Shown: piece by piece, positions 8,133 through 16,266 of the stretch
Layout: every line of letters begins with the position of its first letter
How positions within the stretch are numbered: position 1 is the stretch's first letter
NCBI RefSeq assembly: GCF_019056395.1
Contig: NZ_CP077639.1
Coordinates: 2,544,001-2,608,000 of the forward strand
Direction of reading: 5' to 3'
Length of the DNA stretch: 64,000 nucleotides
DNA from: Terribacillus sp. DMT04
GTDB lineage: Bacteria; Bacillota; Bacilli; Bacillales; Amphibacillaceae
Position numbers and translations under genes: made by a program
The notes under the pieces: generated by a model
Told to the model about the DNA's origin: nothing
Seen by the model: the letters and a program-made list of their open reading frames with translations, nothing else
Databases searched by the model: none

Positions 8133-9490
8133 ATTTAATACGATCCTTGCAGGCGCGATATATGGTCATTATTTTATCGGCAGTGTTTTTACTATTTATT
8201 CTCCAACTATTCTCCGCTGCCTTAGGAACATTCCTGATGGATACGGCTGAGGAATCAGATGATCGAAAACGATCTGCGAAAGTTATAGAATCACACTGGC
8301 ACAAGGAAGTACATGCACTGCAAAACATCTCGACTGACTCCGTCGAACAGCATTTCGCAAAATGGCAAGAGGCATACCCAGAGGCATCGATGTTTTGGGT
8401 AGATGGACAGGGAGAGTTAACGGAACAGCAAGTGAATGTTAACGAAACACTTCCCTCGACGTGGACATCCGCTTATACAGCGAAGTTTCTAAAAGACCAT
8501 TATAATGGCAATCCTTTTACGGTAGTATCGTTTCTTGGAGACGATGAAAGTAACGGCTTTGCTGTATTCGAGATTCCAAGATCGGTTTTAGAGCCTCCGC
8601 TAATAAAAGTTTATGATCAATACAGCAATATCTTTTTCTTTGGTTCCGTGATATTTATTTTAGTATTTATCACAATCTCTTATTTATTTTTTCGAGGAAT
8701 TAGAAAGCGACTATTACATTTACAAGAAGCGATGACCCTTCGAGATACAGATCATCTCCCGCTGAAGATATCTGTTAAAAAAGAAGATGAAATCGGTCAG
8801 CTTGAACAAAGCTTTAATCATATGGTGCATGAATTAAGAGAAAGTAAACAGCGTGAACAGGAAGAAGAACAACTGAGAAGAGAATTAATTGCTAACCTTT
8901 CTCATGACCTTCGGACGCCATTAACCAAAATAAGCGCTCAAACTTATTCCATCGGCAAGGAGAAATTATCCCCCTCAGCAAGCCAAGCTGTAAACGTATT
9001 AACGAAATCAGTTGAAGAAGTTGACAAATTAATTGAGAATTTGATGTCTTATACGTTATTGGCAGCTAGTAAGTTCAAATTTGAACAAAAGGAAATCCAT
9101 GTTGTACGGTTTGTTCGAGAACATTTAGCTTCCTGGTATCCCGTTTTTGAAAAAGAACAGTTTAAGATAGAAATAGATTTAAATTCTTTTGACCGTACGA
9201 CATGGAAAGTTGATCCCATTTGGCTAGGCAGTATTCTTGATAATCTTCTTCAAAATGTATTCCGTCACGCAAGCAGCGGTCGTTATCTGAAAGTGCAGAC
9301 AGCATCTACAGATCAATATGATAGCATTATTATTGTCGATCGCGGCAAGGGGTGGAAGCACGCCTCCAAAGAAAAAGGAGCAGGGATCGGCTTATCCATC
9401 GTAGATATGATGGTAAAAGGCATGCAATTGGAATGGGATATTACGTCTAATACAGACGGCGCGACTATTATAATCCAGAACCCTAAGTGA
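8129..9490 (+). CDS. Sensor histidine kinase
   Basis: 453-aa membrane kinase and partner of the overlapping response regulator. Helix 1 is at about 12-34 and helix 2 at about 167-188, enclosing an extracellular sensor of some 130 aa. A HAMP domain (about 189-242) leads to the dimerisation domain with phospho-accepting His259 in NLSHDLRTPLTK, then the ATPase domain with the N-box NLLQNVFRH and G-boxes DRGKGW and GAGIGLS. The sizeable sensor domain differs from the minimal sensors of BceS-type kinases, so it may detect its ligand directly. A terminator follows immediately, so the transporter genes need either read-through or their own promoter. Confidence 0.93.
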   Translation: MNLIRSLQARYMVIILSAVFLLFILQLFSAALGTFLMDTAEESDDRKRSAKVIESHWHKEVHALQNISTDSVEQHFAKWQEAYPEASMFWVDGQGELTEQQVNVNETLPSTWTSAYTAKFLKDHYNGNPFTVVSFLGDDESNGFAVFEIPRSVLEPPLIKVYDQYSNIFFFGSVIFILVFITISYLFFRGIRKRLLHLQEAMTLRDTDHLPLKISVKKEDEIGQLEQSFNHMVHELRESKQREQEEEQLRRELIANLSHDLRTPLTKISAQTYSIGKEKLSPSASQAVNVLTKSVEEVDKLIENLMSYTLLAASKFKFEQKEIHVVRFVREHLASWYPVFEKEQFKIEIDLNSFDRTTWKVDPIWLGSILDNLLQNVFRHASSGRYLKVQTASTDQYDSIIIVDRGKGWKHASKEKGAGIGLSIVDMMVKGMQLEWDITSNTDGATIIIQNPK

Positions 9491-9541
9491 TGTGTGTGGA
9501 TAGAGGAGTTACTTCCTGTATTCACACACATCTCTTTTTTT
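9489..9541 (+). terminator. Terminator between kinase gene and ABC exporter
   Basis: GATGTGTGTGGA (9489-9500, overlapping the stop codon) pairs with TTCACACACATC (9521-9532) and is followed by a T-run. It separates the regulator/kinase transcript from the exporter genes. Confidence 0.85.
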
Positions 9542-9614
9542 AAACAGATTTTAAACTTCTGCCTCCCCCTAGTTTAACCTCAAGCTTCTATGCTAGGTGC
9601 AGAGGTGAAGAAAA

Positions 9615-10529
9615 ATGGAATATGTCGTGCAAACAAATAACTTAACAAAACGCTTTGGCAAGGAAACTGCTGTTACAAGTTTGAATATGAAAATTCCAAA
9701 AGGAGAGATATACGGATTTCTAGGACCTAATGGCTCTGGTAAAACAACCACCATTCGCATGTTATTAGGATTAATGAAACCTACGAATGGGACTGTTACT
9801 ATTTTTCAAAAAGAATTAAAAAAAGAGCGCATTCACATATTGAGAAAGGTAGGCGCACTAGTTGAAAATCCATCCTACTATGCGCACTTAACAGCTTATG
9901 AAAATTTAGAAGCGCTGCGAAAGATCCTAGACGCACCAAAACAAAGAATCAATGAAGTTTTGGATATAGTTCGTTTATCCGATGTGGCCCATAAGAAGGT
10001 CAAAGGTTTTTCACTTGGAATGAAACAACGTTTAGGTATCGCTGCTTCCCTGCTTCACCAACCTGAACTGCTTATCTTAGATGAACCAACTAACGGACTG
10101 GATCCATCTGGAATTATTGAAATCCGGCAATTGATTAAACATTTGGCGTCTGCGCATGGGATGACCATCTTGATCTCGAGTCACTTGTTAGCAGAGATAG
10201 ACCAACTCGCTACGACAGTTGGAATTGTCGCGAAGGGGAAGATGATCTTCCAAGATTCTATCGATGTGATGCGCAAGCTTGCGAAAAGTCATATATTGCT
10301 AAAAGTTAGTAATGGGCAGCATGCGTGCCGGACATTATTAGAAAACGGAATACAAGCGGAATACAATAATGACAGCCTTCTAGTAGCGGAACACGCCAAT
10401 GAAAAAGTGGCAGAAGCAGTTAGCATTTTAGTTCACCACAACTTTTCGGTTTATCGTGTTGAAGAGGAAAAGCGGTCACTTGAGGAAATTTTCCTTCACA
10501 TGACGAATGAGGAAAAAGCGTATGTTTAA
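9615..10529 (+). CDS. ABC transporter ATPase, BcrA/LanF-type
   Basis: 304-aa ATP-binding subunit of a drug or lantibiotic-resistance exporter. Walker A GPNGSGKTT at about 37-45, signature FSLGMKQ at 132-138, Walker B LLILDEP with catalytic Glu157, and the switch His in SSHLLAEIDQ. The C-terminal 80 residues form the accessory region usual in this subfamily. Two small ABC-2-type permeases follow with overlapping or adjacent starts, giving an F-E-G layout as in lantibiotic self-immunity and bacitracin resistance systems. No lantibiotic biosynthesis gene is in view, so this is more likely resistance than self-immunity. ATG start with an AGAGGTGA site. Confidence 0.93.
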   Translation: MEYVVQTNNLTKRFGKETAVTSLNMKIPKGEIYGFLGPNGSGKTTTIRMLLGLMKPTNGTVTIFQKELKKERIHILRKVGALVENPSYYAHLTAYENLEALRKILDAPKQRINEVLDIVRLSDVAHKKVKGFSLGMKQRLGIAASLLHQPELLILDEPTNGLDPSGIIEIRQLIKHLASAHGMTILISSHLLAEIDQLATTVGIVAKGKMIFQDSIDVMRKLAKSHILLKVSNGQHACRTLLENGIQAEYNNDSLLVAEHANEKVAEAVSILVHHNFSVYRVEEEKRSLEEIFLHMTNEEKAYV

Positions 10530-11235
10530 ACGATATATTTTGACAGACTATTTAAAGATAAAACGAAAAGGATTCTGGCTGTTAACCTTCTTAGGTCCTT
10601 TCGGTGTTGTGGCTATGCAAATGGTGAATTACGCCGGTGATCGTAAAACATATTTATTAAAGCAAAGCGAAAATGATTGGACGTATTACTTATCATATAT
10701 AAATTCATTTGCTTCCTTTGCACTTGTCATTGGTATTGCTATTTTAACTTCGCTTATGGCCAGCATAGAAAACGACACAAATGCATGGAAGCAGTTACTC
10801 TCCTTGCCGGTTTCTAAGAAACATGTATACTTATCAAAATTTATGTTGCTAGCTGTTTTCTTATTGATGTCTTCCATTTTATTGTTTCTGTTTACTACCA
10901 TACAGGGAATATATCTTGATTTAGGTGACAATATCCCTTTCTTTGAACTTCTAAAGTATAGCTTCTACCCTTACTTTGCGTCGCTGCCAATTCTAGCACT
11001 ACAGCTATGGATTGCGGTTGTTAGTATAAATCAAAGTATACCAACCACAACGGGAGTCATTGGCGTTATTTTAACCTACTCTGCTGCTGATTTACCAGAT
11101 TGGATGATTTGGAAATGGCCAACATTAGTAAGTGACTGGAATGAACCTGTCCTAAGCGTCATACTCGGCATTGCAGTTGGCAGTTTCGTGTATATACTCG
11201 GTATGATTGACTTTGTCAGAAGGGACGTGAAATAG
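10522..11235 (+). CDS. ABC-2-type permease, LanE/MutE-like
   Basis: 237-aa membrane protein beginning MFKRYILTDYLKIKRKGFW, with about six hydrophobic segments. The basic, positively charged N-terminus followed by a helix ending GVVAMQMV is typical of lantibiotic-immunity permeases. I start at the ATG at 10522 because GAGG lies 9 nt before it; an ATG five codons upstream (10507) lacks a site. It overlaps the ATPase gene by 8 bp and ends 1 nt before the second permease, so the three genes form one translational unit. It should form the membrane channel together with the next gene. Confidence 0.87.
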   Translation: MFKRYILTDYLKIKRKGFWLLTFLGPFGVVAMQMVNYAGDRKTYLLKQSENDWTYYLSYINSFASFALVIGIAILTSLMASIENDTNAWKQLLSLPVSKKHVYLSKFMLLAVFLLMSSILLFLFTTIQGIYLDLGDNIPFFELLKYSFYPYFASLPILALQLWIAVVSINQSIPTTTGVIGVILTYSAADLPDWMIWKWPTLVSDWNEPVLSVILGIAVGSFVYILGMIDFVRRDVK

Positions 11236-11973
11236 ATGTTTTCAATTCTCCATGCAGAATGGTTTAAGCTGCGGAAAACGAAGATAATCCCTCTCATTTT
11301 CGTCGGACCACTTGTTGGACTGGTTATTGGGTTCAGTTATAACTTCCACGATAGAATTGTTGAGGTTGTGGGTGATCAATGGATACTATTATCGATTACC
11401 ATGAATTTAGTATATGCATTACTATTTTTACCACTGATAACAGGTGTTTTAGCGAGTTCAATCTGCAGATATGAACACCAAACTGGCGGATGGAAACAGC
11501 TGTTAACGCTACCTGTGACTAGGGGAAAGTTATTTATCGCTAAATATATATTATTGATGCTTCTTGTACTGGCTATGCAGTTATTATTACTTGCCACCCT
11601 ATACATAATAGGAGCAATAAAAGGCTTCACCACTCCTTTTCCGTTGGAAGTCTTTTGGAAAAGTATCCTTGGCGGATGGGTAGCAACATTTCCTTTAGTC
11701 GCCTTGCAATTATGGATGTCCATTTTATTCAAGAGTTTTGCTGCACCTCTTACTGTTAATGTTATTTTTACATTGCCATCCGTATTAATTATAAACTCTG
11801 AACGTTACGGACCTTATTATCCATGGGCGCAGCCTTTTTCCATGATGTACATTGGCGAACATACAAACAACATCTTCTTTATTCCTTGGGAACAAGTAGT
11901 ATTCATTGTTGGAGGAAGTTTTGTTTTGTTTTTTGCAGGCGGATACTTATATTTTCAAAGAAAGTCTGTTTAG
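11236..11973 (+). CDS. ABC-2-type permease, LanG/MutG-like
   Basis: 245-aa membrane protein with six predicted helices, beginning MFSILHAEWFKLRKTKI. It is a distant paralogue of the preceding permease: both contain a segment like ETGGWKQLLxLPV (here QTGGWKQLLTLPV, there NAWKQLLSLPV). The start is 1 nt after the stop of the first permease, with the ribosome site AGAAGGGA inside that gene. It is the last gene of the exporter, closed by a terminator at 12021. Confidence 0.87.
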   Translation: MFSILHAEWFKLRKTKIIPLIFVGPLVGLVIGFSYNFHDRIVEVVGDQWILLSITMNLVYALLFLPLITGVLASSICRYEHQTGGWKQLLTLPVTRGKLFIAKYILLMLLVLAMQLLLLATLYIIGAIKGFTTPFPLEVFWKSILGGWVATFPLVALQLWMSILFKSFAAPLTVNVIFTLPSVLIINSERYGPYYPWAQPFSMMYIGEHTNNIFFIPWEQVVFIVGGSFVLFFAGGYLYFQRKSV

Positions 11974-12020
11974 CTCGTCCAATATTTAGCTAAATCACTA
12001 CAATTCCATATATGATAAAT

Positions 12021-12056
12021 AAGTCAGGCAAATAAATGAATTTGTCTGGCTTTTTT
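12021..12056 (+). terminator. Terminator of the ABC exporter operon
   Basis: AAGTCAGGCAAAT pairs with ATTTGTCTGGCTT (two G-U pairs) around a 6-nt loop, followed by TTTTTT. Confidence 0.88.
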
Positions 12057-12108
12057 AGGAAGTAAGAAAAAGACTTAACAAATAACACTATAACTCTAGC
12101 AAAGCAAT

Positions 12109-12133
12109 AAAAAAGACTGCCCTTAGGCAGCCT
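12109..12133 (-). terminator. Terminator of the phosphofructokinase gene
   Basis: On the minus strand GGCTGCC, loop TAAG, GGCAGTC, then TTTTTT, starting a few nt after the stop codon. Confidence 0.88.
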
Positions 12134-12140
12134 ATCTTGG

Positions 12141-13106
12141 TTACGTTGTATGCAGCAGCATTTCCAGCAAATCATAATTTGGCTGCTTGTCGGTTTTTTC
12201 GTCCAGCATCGTTTTGAGATCTTTTTGAATGAGCTGATTAGATTTAATGCCGATGGCGTAGCCTGATTCACCTTCCATTAACATATGCACAGCTTTGACG
12301 CCCATTTTGTTGGCAAGGATTCGGTCAAATGCAGAAGGTTCACCGCCGCGCTGGATAAATCCTAATACAGTTGTTCGCACCTCTATGTTCATATTGTCTT
12401 CAATATACTGCTGCAGTTCATCCAGATTGTATATCCGTTCTGTCACGACAATAATATTATCATTCCGGCCTTTACTTCTTCTATCCTGCAGCTTCTCACA
12501 AATTTGTTCGGGGCTTAACTTGTATTCTGGTGTGGAAATAATATCGCCTTCTCCAGCGATTGCAGTGAATAGCGCCAAATCGCCGCAATGTCTGCCCATT
12601 ACTTCGACAATTGTCGTTTTATTATGCGATAAGCCCGTATCTTTGATCCTGCCAATGGAACTTAACACGGTGTTTAGTGTTGTATCAAAGCCGATGGAAT
12701 AATCGGTGTAATCCAAATCATTATCAATCGTTCCTGGGATACCAACAACTCTGACGCCTAATTCTTGCAGCTTTTGTGCACCTTGTAGGGATCCTTCACC
12801 GCCGATAACAATAACATCTGCGATTCCGTAATTGCGCAGCACGTCTACTGCCTGTTGTCTTCCCGGTTCATCCATGAAAGCTAGAGAACGGGATGTCTTT
12901 AGGATTGTACCGCCTTTGTTGGCGATTGTCTCGACATCTGGTGTGCGCAAAATGGACAGTTTATCTTCAATTAGCCCTTGGTATCCGCCTTCGACACCGT
13001 ATACTTCAATATCGTGGTAGTTTGCACTTTTCACGATAGCACGTATGGCTGCGTTCATACCTGGTGAATCTCCTCCGCTCGTTATGACGGCTATCTTATG
13101 TATCAT
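12141..13106 (-). CDS. pfkA: 6-phosphofructokinase (PfkA-type, divergent)
   Basis: Phosphorylates fructose 6-phosphate to fructose 1,6-bisphosphate in glycolysis. 321 aa, close to the 319 aa of the Bacillus enzyme. Family motifs: GGDSPGMNAAIR at the N-terminus, PGTIDND with catalytic Asp, EVMGRHCGD, and QRGGEPSAFDR. Two points are unusual. The nucleotide/Mg loop reads GGEGS where the ATP enzyme normally has GGDGS, and the gene stands alone without the usual pyk partner. It may therefore be a second, diverged isozyme. The start is the ATG at 13104-13106 with GAGAGGTG upstream; an ATG 22 codons earlier encodes a hydrophobic extension and is not supported. Confidence 0.88.
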   Translation of the reverse strand: MIHKIAVITSGGDSPGMNAAIRAIVKSANYHDIEVYGVEGGYQGLIEDKLSILRTPDVETIANKGGTILKTSRSLAFMDEPGRQQAVDVLRNYGIADVIVIGGEGSLQGAQKLQELGVRVVGIPGTIDNDLDYTDYSIGFDTTLNTVLSSIGRIKDTGLSHNKTTIVEVMGRHCGDLALFTAIAGEGDIISTPEYKLSPEQICEKLQDRRSKGRNDNIIVVTERIYNLDELQQYIEDNMNIEVRTTVLGFIQRGGEPSAFDRILANKMGVKAVHMLMEGESGYAIGIKSNQLIQKDLKTMLDEKTDKQPNYDLLEMLLHTT

Positions 13107-13170
13107 TTTATTCACCTCTCCACTATATGTCTTATCCTTATTATACAATAGTACAAGTAAAAAGAAGTAC

Positions 13171-13197
13171 AAAAGACAGGCAATCTGCCTGCCTTTT
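13171..13197 (-). terminator. Terminator of the quinone-reductase-like gene
   Basis: On the minus strand AAAGGCAGGCA pairs with TGCCTGTCTTT around a 3-nt loop, directly after the stop codon and ending in a short T-run. Confidence 0.82.
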
Positions 13198-13199
13198 GT

Positions 13200-14216
13200 T
13201 TATACAGAAATAACCAGTTTCCCAATCATGCTGCCAGCTTCCAGTCGCTTATGCGCTTCTTGAAGATTTTCCACTGTAAGACCTTTCAATTCTTCTGTCT
13301 TTGTTGTGCGCAGACGCCCTTCCTCGAGAAGCTCTGCTACTTTCGTCAAGATCTCACCTTGCTTATGTTGACTGGCTGTCTGATGCAGTGTACGAGTGAA
13401 CATGTACTCCCATACAAGCGTCAAACTCTTCGAAGTCAAATCTGTCAGCTTGATTCCTTCAGCCGGCCCTGTAATCGCCGCAATAATGCCTTCTGGTTTG
13501 ATTACCTCGATAATGTCATCCCACGCTTTGTCCAGCTGGTGCATACAAAATACATAATCGACGGTATCAATATCCAGATCTAGTGCTTCCAGCTGCGGAT
13601 GAAGCGGTTCGTGATGATTAATTGTCCGTTCTGTTCCATGCTGATTGGCCCATTTTTCCGTTTCTTCGCGTGAAGCAGTGCCGACTACAGTCAAACCATG
13701 AAGTTTCGCCAGCTGAGATGCAATGGATCCAACGCCGCCAGCTGCATTTATCAGCAAAATTGTCTTCCCTTTATTTGCTTCGATATCGAGCGGAATCTGC
13801 ATTTTCTCAAACATTGCTTCCCATGCTGTGAGCGCTGTTAATGGAAGTGCAGCCGCATCTGAGAAGCTAAGGTTGGAAGGCTTTTTCGCAATCACTTGAT
13901 AATCGACAAGCTGGTATTCACTATTCGACCCTTGACGTGCAACAGATCCAGCATAAAAGACCTCATCGCCAGGCTGAAATCCTTGTACATCTTCACCTAC
14001 TTCTTCAATGATACCAGCCGCATCGAAGCCAAGAATGCGGAAGTTCCCATCATCTTCTTTCATTTTTCGCTGCTTCGTATCAACCGGGTTCACACTTACT
14101 GCTTTTACTTTCACCAAGACGTCTTTGGCTTTTGCAGCAGGCTTGTCCACCTGTTCTTCGATAAAACAGTTATCCTCATCCACAGATGTGTTCTTATAAA
14201 TACCAATAGCTTTCAT
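13200..14216 (-). CDS. Zinc-type alcohol dehydrogenase-like / NADPH:quinone reductase family protein
   Basis: 338-aa medium-chain dehydrogenase/reductase. N-terminal GroES-like fold with NPVDTKQRK and FDAAGIIEEVG, then a Rossmann domain with the dinucleotide motif INAAGGVGSIA near 158. It lacks the cysteine cluster of a structural zinc site, so it belongs with the zinc-free quinone-reductase-like branch (B. subtilis YogA type). It is expected to reduce quinones or alkenals with NADPH. ATG with an AAGGAGGA site. It stands as a single gene between hairpin terminators. Confidence 0.88.
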   Translation of the reverse strand: MKAIGIYKNTSVDEDNCFIEEQVDKPAAKAKDVLVKVKAVSVNPVDTKQRKMKEDDGNFRILGFDAAGIIEEVGEDVQGFQPGDEVFYAGSVARQGSNSEYQLVDYQVIAKKPSNLSFSDAAALPLTALTAWEAMFEKMQIPLDIEANKGKTILLINAAGGVGSIASQLAKLHGLTVVGTASREETEKWANQHGTERTINHHEPLHPQLEALDLDIDTVDYVFCMHQLDKAWDDIIEVIKPEGIIAAITGPAEGIKLTDLTSKSLTLVWEYMFTRTLHQTASQHKQGEILTKVAELLEEGRLRTTKTEELKGLTVENLQEAHKRLEAGSMIGKLVISV

Positions 14217-14250
14217 ACTGATCTCCTCCTTTTTTCTGTCTGTTTATGTA

Positions 14251-14277
14251 AAAGCCGTCATCGCATCCGACGGCTTT
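14251..14277 (-). terminator. Terminator of the ThuA-domain gene
   Basis: AAAGCCGTC (14251-14259) pairs with GACGGCTTT (14269-14277); on the minus strand a TTTTA follows. It lies 7 nt past the stop codon. Confidence 0.8.
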
Positions 14278-14283
14278 GTACGC

Positions 14284-15012
14284 TCATTTCTTTGCTAAGC
14301 GCAAGATTGGCTCGAGGGCTTCTGTATTCCCGTAATTAGGAACTACAGCTGATGGTGCTGCTGCCCATTCCACAGCGTTACAGATAACGGTTTGCACATT
14401 TTTATCGTAGTAAGTCGGATACGTTTCATGTCCAGGCCGGAAGTAGAATATCTTCCCTTTTCCTCGATTATACGTACAGCCGCTTCGGAATACTTCCCCG
14501 CCTTCAAACCAACTGATAAATAACGTGTGGTCGGGTTCGGGTATATCAAAATGCTCGCCGTACATCTCCTCTTGAGGAAGTTCAAAATACTCTTCCAGTC
14601 CTCGTGTAATCGGATGACTCGGCTGCACCACCCAAATCCTTTCTTTCTCTCCGTCCTCGCGCCATTTTAAATCACAAGTTGTTCCCATCAAGTTACGGAA
14701 TATCTTACTAAAATGACCTGAATGCAGCACGATTAATCCCATGCCTGCCAAAACGCGCTGCTTCACACGCTCGACCGCATGATCATGCACTTCTGCATGG
14801 GCTTTGTGCGCCCACCAAATCAGTACATCTGTTTGCTGCAGTGTTTCTTGATCCAATCCTTGCTCAGGATCATCAAGTGTACGAGTTTGTACTGCATATC
14901 CTGCTTGCTCTAAAAATTCAGCAATTGCTCCATGAATGCCTCGGGGGTAGATGCTTTTTACCGTGTCGTTTTCCTTCTCATGACGAAATTCGTTCCATAT
15001 GGTAACGCGCAT
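14284..15012 (-). CDS. ThuA-domain protein (trehalose-utilisation family)
   Basis: 242 aa, a class I glutamine-amidotransferase-like fold of the ThuA family. Characteristic elements: [12 protein letters not shown] at the start, [26 protein letters not shown], and the C-terminal [17 protein letters not shown] with the conserved His-Glu. ThuA proteins take part in disaccharide (trehalose/maltitol) catabolism in rhizobia; the reaction of the Bacillus members is not clear to me. ATG with a GAAGGAG site. It is a single gene; there is no link in the sequence to the trehalose-like ABC transporter at the window start beyond theme. Confidence 0.88.
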   Translation of the reverse strand: MRVTIWNEFRHEKENDTVKSIYPRGIHGAIAEFLEQAGYAVQTRTLDDPEQGLDQETLQQTDVLIWWAHKAHAEVHDHAVERVKQRVLAGMGLIVLHSGHFSKIFRNLMGTTCDLKWREDGEKERIWVVQPSHPITRGLEEYFELPQEEMYGEHFDIPEPDHTLFISWFEGGEVFRSGCTYNRGKGKIFYFRPGHETYPTYYDKNVQTVICNAVEWAAAPSAVVPNYGNTEALEPILRLAKK

Positions 15013-15142
15013 AAGATGCTCCTTCTTTCTTTTTTTACTCCTATTCCCCTTGCTAAGTAGCTACCCTGTTCTTTACTAGATTATGCAGGGAATCTCATTT
15101 TACTAATTACATTAGCCCTTTTCCCGCTAACTCCTGCCTAGA

Positions 15143-15174
15143 GAAAAAAATCCTGCTAAGATTTCAGCAGGATC
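15143..15174 (-). terminator. Terminator of the chromate-transporter/GGT operon
   Basis: On the minus strand ATCCTGCT, 8-nt loop, AGCAGGAT and a run of seven T. It begins at the stop codon of the second chromate-transporter gene. Confidence 0.9.
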
Positions 15175-15704
15175 TAACCAATTAAAACAGCACCATATAC
15201 AAGCGCCCCTAAAATCACAAAAGCCGGATGTACCTTCCATCTTTCCATAAGTAAGTAGCTTGCCACCACCAAGATGACAGTATGTATCCAACCCGCACTT
15301 TCATAAGACGTGTGGAAAAAGCTGATTGCCATACCAGCGAGTAATACGGCAATTGTTGGACGAATATAAGCCGTCATTCTTTTAACCCGCGGAGAGTCTT
15401 TGAACTTCGCCAACAAACTTAGCAATCCAATCATTAAAATAAGCGACGGCGCAACAGTGGCAAACAAACCAATCGCCGCACCAAGCACGCCTGCCTGCTG
15501 GTAGCCAATCACACCAGCGAGCTTCGTGGCAATTGGCCCTGGAAGCGCATTTGCCAAGGCTAGCGTCTGGCTGTAATCAGCGGTAGACATCCAACCATAT
15601 CTGTCTACCACTTCATTTTCGATGAGCGGAATCGTAGCAGGACCGCCGCCATATCCGATAATCCCCGGAATAAAGAAAGCTAGGAAAACCTGCCAGTAAA
15701 TCAT
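15174..15704 (-). CDS. Chromate transporter, short-chain subunit 2 (YwrA/YwrB family)
   Basis: 176-aa half-size CHR-family membrane protein with about six helices. The N-terminal motif FFIPGIIGYGGGPATIPLIENEVV is the CHR signature. It overlaps its partner by 4 bp (ATGA), and the two share this motif, so they are a duplicated pair that would act together as one full-size transporter. Family members export chromate; the physiological role in Bacillus is uncertain. RBS AGAAGGAGGA inside the upstream partner. Confidence 0.9.
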   Translation of the reverse strand: MIYWQVFLAFFIPGIIGYGGGPATIPLIENEVVDRYGWMSTADYSQTLALANALPGPIATKLAGVIGYQQAGVLGAAIGLFATVAPSLILMIGLLSLLAKFKDSPRVKRMTAYIRPTIAVLLAGMAISFFHTSYESAGWIHTVILVVASYLLMERWKVHPAFVILGALVYGAVLIG

Positions 15705-16252
15705 GCGCCTTCCTCCTTCTGTTTCTCCGGTTTCAGCAATGCTAACAGAAGAAGCGCCAGAATAAGAAAGGCTGGGTGAATGTCTAGCAGTTCAATCAGA
15801 ACAACTGATACAACTAACAGCATGACAATTTGCCAGCTTTTCAGTCCATTGCGAGATTTCTTTAGAAAATCAATTGTCATGACCGCGAGCATTACACCAA
15901 CAACCGGAATAACAGCAGTTGTCATCCCGCTGATCCACGGCTGATCGCTCAACGCCTCCACAAAAGAAAATAAGATAATCAACAGCACAACAGTTGGGAT
16001 AACGGTAGCGACAAGTGCACAAATCATGCCCACCCAGCCGCCAACTCTGTAGCCAATATAGCCGGCCAGCTTCGTTGCAATTGGACCTGGCAAGCTGTTG
16101 CCGAGTGCCAGCGTATTGCCGAATTCCTCATCATCCATCCACTTGTACTGCTGTACGACTTCCTTTTCCACAAGGGGAATTGACGCTGGCCCCCCTCCGT
16201 ATCCCAAAATGCCGACACGGAAAAATGCTAAAAATAAGTTCCAGTAAATCAT
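15701..16252 (-). CDS. Chromate transporter, short-chain subunit 1 (YwrA/YwrB family)
   Basis: 183-aa CHR-family half-transporter with signature FFRVGILGYGGGPASIPLVEKEVV. The start is the ATG at 16250-16252, which gives MIYW as in the partner and lies 8 nt after AAAGG; the TTG three codons upstream sits on top of that site. It follows a gamma-glutamyltransferase gene by 14 nt. In B. subtilis ywrA, ywrB and the gamma-glutamyltransferase-like ywrD are also near one another, so this cluster is conserved, though the reason is unknown. Confidence 0.9.
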   Translation of the reverse strand: MIYWNLFLAFFRVGILGYGGGPASIPLVEKEVVQQYKWMDDEEFGNTLALGNSLPGPIATKLAGYIGYRVGGWVGMICALVATVIPTVVLLIILFSFVEALSDQPWISGMTTAVIPVVGVMLAVMTIDFLKKSRNGLKSWQIVMLLVVSVVLIELLDIHPAFLILALLLLALLKPEKQKEEGA

Positions 16253-16266
16253 GTTGTTCAACCTTT

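Noticed and set aside
9542-9614. Lantibiotic self-immunity locus
   Set aside because: The ATPase-permease-permease order fits, but no precursor peptide or modification enzyme is found near it on either strand, so only a resistance-type exporter is claimed.
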